A DNA stretch of 10,114 bases from Bacilli bacterium (GTDB lineage Bacteria; Bacillota_I; Bacilli_A; RF39; UBA660): contig JAEDMO010000032.1 in assembly GCA_016302935.1 (NCBI GenBank), positions 1 to 10,114 of the forward strand, read 5' to 3'. This document shows, piece by piece, positions 5,313-10,114 of the stretch. Made by a program: the position numbers and the translations under genes. The notes under the pieces were generated by a model that saw only the letters and a list, made by a program, of their open reading frames with translations, had not been told where the DNA came from and did not search any database. The first letter of the stretch is position 1; each line of letters opens with the position of its first letter.

Positions 5313-6492
5313 ATATATCCCTCAATACATTTCCTTTTTTGGTAATTTTAATTTTACTTTTCACTTCAAATTTTAAATTTTTAAGACCAGATTCATACCA
5401 ATTATCCTTAATGGTCTTATAATAAGTGTAATCACTCTTATAAATGATATCTAAAAAACTAAAAAAATCACTATTATATTTGCTAATACTATCCCTAATA
5501 AATTTATTAATATTTTTTTCCACCTCATCATTTACTAATTTTTCTATTTTTTCTATTCCGCTATCTTTTTCAACATCAATATAGCAGTTCATCTCATTAA
5601 TATTTCCATCCCCACTAACTTCAATTACTATCTTTTTTTCTTTTTTATCAAAATTAGCAGTTGATTTAATATTTTTCACCTCGCTAGTCAAATAATTTCC
5701 TTTATCACATTCACATATTATCAAAGTTCCCAAAACCTCACCTTTAATATAATTTAAATAAATACTCTCCTCGTTATCGATATATCCAATAAGTTTACTA
5801 TCTTTAAAAACGCCAGTACTATCCAAGATAATTTTGGTATTATCATTTGCTTTTTCAATATTTTCAATACTATTGTTTTCGCTAGTTTTGGTATTTAATA
5901 TAGCAGCTGGAATAATAATTTCCTTATTTGGATTTAAATACATATCCATAAGATCTTCAAAAGTAATCAGTTGACTAGTACCTAAATATTTAGCGTCTGT
6001 CTCTTGACTATCGACAATATTTTTAGAAGATACGGCTTGACCTGGAGTCAAAGTTTCAAGTACCTCTTCACTAGTTGTACCTTTAGCAATAAGAACATTG
6101 AATTGCATTCTAACGTTAGGGTCTCTAAAGAAAAATTCAAAAATATCTTCTAAGCCCTCTTTAGCTACATCTTCACTAATTAATAGAATATCTAAATGAC
6201 TTGGATATAACTTTTTAGGAGCTTGCAAAACAATATGTCTAAGCGCATTAAGCAAAGATTTATCTTCATTTTCATATATAATAACCTCAGGTGTATTACC
6301 ACCACTACTAGCATCACTATTCTTTTTTTGTATATTCATAACCTGTGCTATTAACTTATATCCATTTTCACTTTTATCAATCCCAATCGCTGTAGTAATA
6401 GAAAGTTCACTAAGTTCGTGATAATTATAACAGCCACTCAAAAAGAAAACAGAAAACAAAAAACAAAGTTTAATTTTTTTCAATCTCATCAT
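5302..6492 (-). CDS. Spore germination receptor C subunit, Ger(x)C lipoprotein
   Basis: The 396-residue protein starts with a basic-hydrophobic signal and a lipobox LSGC ending at C21, so it should be diacylated and anchored outside the forespore inner membrane. The mature start YNYHELSELSITTAIGIDKS is typical of GerAC-like proteins. The FFFRDPNVRMQFNVLIAKG segment (around 120-140) and the final LKFEVKSKIKITKKG also fit. It overlaps gerA by 23 bases and gerB by 11. The start is uncertain: the AAGGGG site (6498-6493) touches ATG 6492, lies 3 bases from ATG 6489, and is 9 bases from an in-frame TTG at 6483, which would still leave a complete lipoprotein signal. It ends in TGA. Confidence 0.93.
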   Translation of the reverse strand: MMRLKKIKLCFLFSVFFLSGCYNYHELSELSITTAIGIDKSENGYKLIAQVMNIQKKNSDASSGGNTPEVIIYENEDKSLLNALRHIVLQAPKKLYPSHLDILLISEDVAKEGLEDIFEFFFRDPNVRMQFNVLIAKGTTSEEVLETLTPGQAVSSKNIVDSQETDAKYLGTSQLITFEDLMDMYLNPNKEIIIPAAILNTKTSENNSIENIEKANDNTKIILDSTGVFKDSKLIGYIDNEESIYLNYIKGEVLGTLIICECDKGNYLTSEVKNIKSTANFDKKEKKIVIEVSGDGNINEMNCYIDVEKDSGIEKIEKLVNDEVEKNINKFIRDSISKYNSDFFSFLDIIYKSDYTYYKTIKDNWYESGLKNLKFEVKSKIKITKKGNVLRDIYDK

Positions 6493-7927
6493 CCCCTTGC
6501 TTTATAATATTGTTTGATAAATACTTTACCCTTTTTTTATTACTTTTAAGTGGAAATTGAACAAAACCATCTTTAAGTCCAACCAAAGAAACAGGAGCAA
6601 AAGGCATCAAATATGGTTTACCAAAAGATTTAACAGATGCCATTTTAGTAATAAAGTAAATAAATATAACTACAATTCCAATTATTCCAAGAAACGATCC
6701 ACCTATCATAAAAAGTAACCGATACCATCTAATTCCATTAGTCATCTCTGGTTCAGTAAACGGCAAAGAACTAATCGCTGTAATTGAGATAACAATAATC
6801 ATAATAGGAGAAACAATTCCCGCATTAACCGCAGCTTCTCCTAAAATTAATGCACCAACTATAGATAACGAATTACCAGAAACTCCAGGTACTCTTAAAT
6901 CTGCCTCCCTTAATATTTCAAAAGATATCATCATCATAAAAGCCTCAAAAAAAGCTGGAAATGGAACACCCTCCCTTTGCATTGCAAAATTAATTAACAG
7001 ATCAGTAGGTATCATTTCTTGATTATAAGTAATTAATGCAATATATATTCCAGGAGTAAGCAATGCAATAAAAAACGCAACATATTTTAGTATCCTAGTA
7101 AAAGTAGTATTAATATTTTTAGCATAAAAATCTTCAGGAGTCTTAAAATAATCATTAAATAATCCAGGAATAATTAAAGCATATGGACTATTATCAATTA
7201 CAATTGCCACTTTTCCTTCTAAAAGAGCATTACTAACTACATCGGGCCTTTCAGTAGAAATAATAGTAGGAAGAAGACATTTAGTTTCCTTTTCAATCAA
7301 ATTTTTAACCATATCACTATTAATAATTCCACTTATATCAATTTTCTTTAATTTGTCAATAACCTCATCTACTAATTCCCTTTTGACAACCCCATTAATA
7401 GAAAGAACACCAATTTGAGTATCAGTGTACCTCCCAATATTAACTTCATCAATCCATAAATCATTTGTTTTAATTCTCTTCTTAATAAGACCTATATTGA
7501 TTTGATAATTTTCAACAAAAGCATCTTTTGGACCCCTAATAGTATTCTCAGAATCAGGAATTCCTACCGATCTATTGATGTTAGCTTTAGTTTCCAAAGC
7601 TAATCCAACATTTTCCGAAGAAACAATAATAATACAAAAACCTCTATGCAAATACTTGCACAAAGTATCATAATCATAAAACCTCATAACCTTATAATTA
7701 CTAAGATCATTTTCCATTAAGTCAATTAATTTCCTACTTCTAGACCTTGCAATATTATTTAAACTCCTAATTACAAAATCACTTATTTTATCAGAAGATG
7801 TAAGTGGCTCATTATAAATTATATAAACATCTTTACCACCCATTTTCTTCTTTCTATAAATAATATCTTTTAAATCATTAGTTTCCTTTTTAAGTTTTTT
7901 AACTACCTCATAAACATTACCTATCAT
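6470..7927 (-). CDS. Spore germination receptor A subunit, GerAA family
   Basis: This is a GerA-family protein of about 485 residues with a soluble N-terminal half and a membrane C-terminal half. Typical N-domain features are SENTIRGPKDAFVENYQINIGLIKKRI (about 155-180) and GKVAIVIDNSPYALIIP (about 238-254). Membrane segments run from about residue 278 to 426, with TPGIYIALITYNQEMIP and EILREADLRVPGVSGNSLSIVGALILG between and within them. The A subunit assembles into the receptor's ligand-gated ion channel in the spore inner membrane. A GTG at 7939 is also in frame. ATG 7927 is preferred because an AAGTGAG site lies 7 bases upstream and a SigG-like promoter would start RNA only about 4 bases before the GTG. 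It is first in the gerA-gerC-gerB operon, a common order. Confidence 0.93.
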   Translation of the reverse strand: MIGNVYEVVKKLKKETNDLKDIIYRKKKMGGKDVYIIYNEPLTSSDKISDFVIRSLNNIARSRSRKLIDLMENDLSNYKVMRFYDYDTLCKYLHRGFCIIIVSSENVGLALETKANINRSVGIPDSENTIRGPKDAFVENYQINIGLIKKRIKTNDLWIDEVNIGRYTDTQIGVLSINGVVKRELVDEVIDKLKKIDISGIINSDMVKNLIEKETKCLLPTIISTERPDVVSNALLEGKVAIVIDNSPYALIIPGLFNDYFKTPEDFYAKNINTTFTRILKYVAFFIALLTPGIYIALITYNQEMIPTDLLINFAMQREGVPFPAFFEAFMMMISFEILREADLRVPGVSGNSLSIVGALILGEAAVNAGIVSPIMIIVISITAISSLPFTEPEMTNGIRWYRLLFMIGGSFLGIIGIVVIFIYFITKMASVKSFGKPYLMPFAPVSLVGLKDGFVQFPLKSNKKRVKYLSNNIIKQGDDEIEKN

Positions 7928-7949
7928 AAAATCACTCACTTATCACTAA

Positions 7950-7978
7950 TATTATGGATAAATAAAGCATATTTATAA
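7950..7978 (-). promoter_or_regulatory. SigG-like promoter of the germination operon
   Basis: On the minus strand, CATAATA (7956-7950) fits the forespore SigG -10 pattern CATnHTA. TTATA (7978-7974), 17 bases upstream, matches four of five positions of the -35 pattern. Germinant-receptor operons are normally expressed by SigG late in sporulation. In such AT-rich DNA the match could be chance. Confidence 0.4.
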
Positions 7979-8001
7979 GTAAAAAATGATATAAATCAAA
8001 T

Positions 8002-8030
8002 TTTACATATATAAAGATATATGCTATAAT
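8002..8030 (+). promoter_or_regulatory. SigA promoter, extended -10, for the GerM-like gene
   Basis: TTTACA (8002-8007) and a perfect TATAAT (8025-8030) are 17 bases apart, and a TG lies one base before the -10 (8022-8023). An AAGGAAGTG site (from 8037) precedes ATG 8051. It is divergent from the germination operon promoter. Confidence 0.8.
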
Positions 8031-8050
8031 AAACACAAGGAAGTGACAAT

Positions 8051-8950
8051 ATGACCCAAACAAAAATAAGAAGAAGTAACATAATTCTTTTAACTTTAGT
8101 TTTATTCGTCGCCACTGTAATAATAGTATTAGTTGATTTTTCTAAAGATGAAAAACAAAATTATAATATTGACATATACAAAGCATATTATATCTATGAT
8201 ACTAAAAGCAGTCCAGTTAATTTAAGTTACTATTTATTAAACATAGAAAAAAACACTTCAAAAGAAGAAATTGTTAACAAAATTACTAATAAGCTTTTAC
8301 CAAATATTGCCACTGATTTACAAGTAAAAAATATAACTATAAATGATGATATTATTGAATTAACTTTAAATAAAGATATAACAAAATACGAAAAAAACAG
8401 CATAGCTTGTTTAGTAAACAGTCTTCTCCAAATTAAAAATACTAAAAACGTAAAATTTATAGATGAATTTACAAAAATAGAGAATATTTATTCCAATAAT
8501 ATTGAAAATTACTATTTAATCTCACCCATTAGTAACAAACTATACACATTCTTATATCGAGATTTAAATTATAAAATAAAATATTTAGATAATAACAATC
8601 AAGAAAAATATCTTACCATTAAGGATATAAAAGAACATACAGTTACTTATTTGTTAGATGATTATGAATATCAAATGAAAGTAACCGATGATGGACTTTA
8701 CCTAAACAATCAAAAGATAATAAATAAAATATATAAAACCAATGAACAATGGGAAACTTATCAAATAAAAAGTGTCAAATTATCAGAAGACCAATCTCTT
8801 TTAATAGAAGTAATAAATAATGAAGATGAATATCAAGAAAGATATCTTTTCAAACAAGGACTTGGCATATGGGAATATTCTCGTCAAGATAAAAAAGGCA
8901 AAATTATAAGTAGTCTTAAATATCAAAAGAAGGTATTAAATAATGATTAA
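8051..8950 (+). CDS. Membrane-anchored protein with a GerM-like domain
   Basis: The 299-residue protein has a basic start and one membrane segment (about 11-30), with no lipobox, so the bulk should lie outside the membrane. Residues about 40-135 resemble the GerMN domain found in sporulation and germination proteins: an IDIYKAYYIYD opening strand, a helix (EEIVNKITNKLL), then VKNITINDDIIELTLNKDI and CLVNSLLQIKNTKNVKFIDE, the pattern of a strand, a VNSL helix and a final KVKF strand. The domain call is by eye and moderate. Residues about 150-299 are a beta-rich region I do not recognise. The strong SigA-type promoter suggests vegetative expression despite the germination operon next door. Its stop overlaps the methyltransferase start by 8 bases, so the two are coupled. 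Confidence 0.6.
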   Translation: MTQTKIRRSNIILLTLVLFVATVIIVLVDFSKDEKQNYNIDIYKAYYIYDTKSSPVNLSYYLLNIEKNTSKEEIVNKITNKLLPNIATDLQVKNITINDDIIELTLNKDITKYEKNSIACLVNSLLQIKNTKNVKFIDEFTKIENIYSNNIENYYLISPISNKLYTFLYRDLNYKIKYLDNNNQEKYLTIKDIKEHTVTYLLDDYEYQMKVTDDGLYLNNQKIINKIYKTNEQWETYQIKSVKLSEDQSLLIEVINNEDEYQERYLFKQGLGIWEYSRQDKKGKIISSLKYQKKVLNND

Positions 8951-10114
8951 AATAGGTGACATTAAAGAAGTAAATATTATCAGCAATACCAATTTAGGTG
9001 ATGGAGTAGGTAGAATAGAAAATAAACCTATCTATATTAAAAATGCCGTTTTAAAAGATAAATTGGAAGTGAAAATTACCCGCGTAAATAAAAAATATCT
9101 TCAAGGAGAAATAGTCAAAATAGTTAAAGAATCAGAAGATAGAGTAAAACCATTATGCCCGTATTTTACTAAATGTGGTGGCTGTACATTTTGGAATGTC
9201 AATATAAATAAAGAAAATGAAATTAAAGAAAACTATATTAAAAGATTATTCCCTAATGTTAAAGTAAACACCATTATTTCGAATAATGAAATCAACTACC
9301 GCAATAAAGTAATATTTCACATCCATAATGGCAAGTTAGGATATTATCAAAAAAATAGCAACAACTTAGTGATAATAGAGGAATGCCTAATATTAAATAA
9401 AGAAATAAACAAAATAAAAAAATATTTAGAAACACTAGACTTAACCAAAGTAACTGAAATAATGATTAGATACAGTAATAACTATGATGAGTTACTTATA
9501 AATTTTAAAGGACAATTAAAAGATTACAATAACCTAAAAAAAATTAAAAATATCAAAAGTATTTATATAAATAATGATCTAGTCTATGGCAATCCAACTA
9601 TCAAAGAAAAAATTAACAACCTAGAATTTTTAATTGGACCTAATTCTTTTTTCCAAATAAATACTAATATGATAGCAAACTTATATAATTCCATTAAAAA
9701 CTTTATAACCCCATCATCAAGCTTATTAGATCTATACTGTGGAACAGGAACAATAGGAATTTATTTAAATGAATACTTTGAACATATACTCGGAATTGAT
9801 ATTGTTAAAGAGAATATTGAAAATGCATTTTTAAACAAAGAAATAAACAAAATTGACAATATCTCCTTCCAACACAAAGATGCATCGAGTATAGAAAACA
9901 CATATTTTGATGTTGTTATAGTAGATCCACCAAGAGCAGGTTTAGGCGAAAAAACTAAAGAACATCTATTAAATATTAATTCTAAAATCATAATATATGT
10001 ATCTTGCAACCCCAACACCTTGAAAAAGGATATTGAAAAATTAAAAGAAAAATATCAATTAGTAGAAATTACACCAGTAAATATGTTCCCTAAAACTGAA
10101 CATATTGAATGCGT
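8943..10114 (+). CDS. 23S rRNA (uracil-5-)-methyltransferase, RlmD/RumA family, 3'-partial
   Basis: The frame is open to the window end after 390 codons and lacks only the final residues. An N-terminal TRAM-like domain (about 1-63) is followed by the iron-sulfur cysteines C72, C78, C81 and C148 (CX5CGGC plus a distant Cys). YRNKV (119-123) and NSFFQINT (234-241) are family motifs. The SAM site is DLYCGTGTIG (263-272), then DPPRAGL (328-334), the catalytic cysteine C355 in SCNPNTL, and the MFPKTEHIEC motif with its general-base glutamate E389. These enzymes make 5-methyluridine in 23S rRNA (U747 and/or U1939); Bacillota often have one dual-specific RlmCD, and the sequence does not decide which. 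The ATG overlaps the GerM-like gene by 8 bases. A tRNA U54 methyltransferase of this fold is less likely. Confidence 0.93.
   Translation, partial: MIKIGDIKEVNIISNTNLGDGVGRIENKPIYIKNAVLKDKLEVKITRVNKKYLQGEIVKIVKESEDRVKPLCPYFTKCGGCTFWNVNINKENEIKENYIKRLFPNVKVNTIISNNEINYRNKVIFHIHNGKLGYYQKNSNNLVIIEECLILNKEINKIKKYLETLDLTKVTEIMIRYSNNYDELLINFKGQLKDYNNLKKIKNIKSIYINNDLVYGNPTIKEKINNLEFLIGPNSFFQINTNMIANLYNSIKNFITPSSSLLDLYCGTGTIGIYLNEYFEHILGIDIVKENIENAFLNKEINKIDNISFQHKDASSIENTYFDVVIVDPPRAGLGEKTKEHLLNINSKIIIYVSCNPNTLKKDIEKLKEKYQLVEITPVNMFPKTEHIEC

Noticed and set aside
9761..10018. Minus-strand open frame inside the methyltransferase
   Set aside because: It is antisense to the catalytic domain of a clear RlmD-family gene.
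1..10114. Mycoplasma-type code with TGA as tryptophan
   Set aside because: TGA ends the MutS-like gene and gerC at sensible overlaps, conserved tryptophans are TGG, and germination genes argue against a wall-less mollicute.
1..10114. CRISPR arrays, tRNAs, insertion sequences or integration att repeats
   Set aside because: Reading through both strands, I saw no regularly spaced repeats, cloverleaf genes, transposase genes or flanking direct repeats.

Overview
This is a strongly AT-rich window (about three quarters A+T by eye). It looks like the chromosome of a low-GC, spore-forming member of the Bacillota, most likely a Bacilli-type gut lineage, although the exact taxon cannot be read from the sequence. 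The evidence is a rplM-rpsI operon with a Gram-positive-style leader, a complete gerA-type germinant-receptor operon, a GerM-like protein, and consensus SigA promoters. TGA is used as a stop (end of the MutS-like gene and of gerC) and tryptophan is TGG, so the code is the standard bacterial one and not the Mycoplasma code.

Left part (1-1707): the protein-coding core of a diversity-generating retroelement (DGR). Three tightly overlapping genes run left to right: a small MutS domain I-like protein (MSL type, cut by the window edge), a bAvd-type four-helix-bundle accessory protein, and a DGR reverse transcriptase. The RT begins at a GTG at 671 inside the end of avd. It is interrupted by an apparent -1 shift at a run of seven A (764-770), after which the conserved frame continues intact to 1707. 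No template repeat, variable repeat or target gene is visible, so those parts must lie to the left of the window if the element is complete.

Middle left (1708-2781): a housekeeping unit. It has a SigA promoter, a probable L13 autoregulatory leader hairpin, rplM, rpsI and a strong intrinsic terminator.

Middle (2782-4229): a singleton DUF3644/HEPN-like gene that may be a defence gene, with its own promoter. It converges with a well-supported but unidentified small RNA of about 100 nt on the minus strand (promoter, foldable body, terminator). The rest of the 344-base intergenic stretch 3886-4229 holds an AT-rich palindrome and a terminator. I see no gene there.

Right (4230-7939, minus strand): a spore-germination receptor operon in the order gerA, gerC, gerB, with all genes overlapping and a SigG-like promoter. 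Divergent from it (8002-10114, plus strand) is an optimal SigA promoter driving a membrane-anchored GerM-like protein. That gene overlaps an RlmD/RumA-type 23S rRNA uracil methyltransferase whose last few codons fall outside the window.

The most notable points are the MSL-Avd-RT retroelement with its slippage-prone RT gene, and the unassigned small RNA convergent with the DUF3644 gene.
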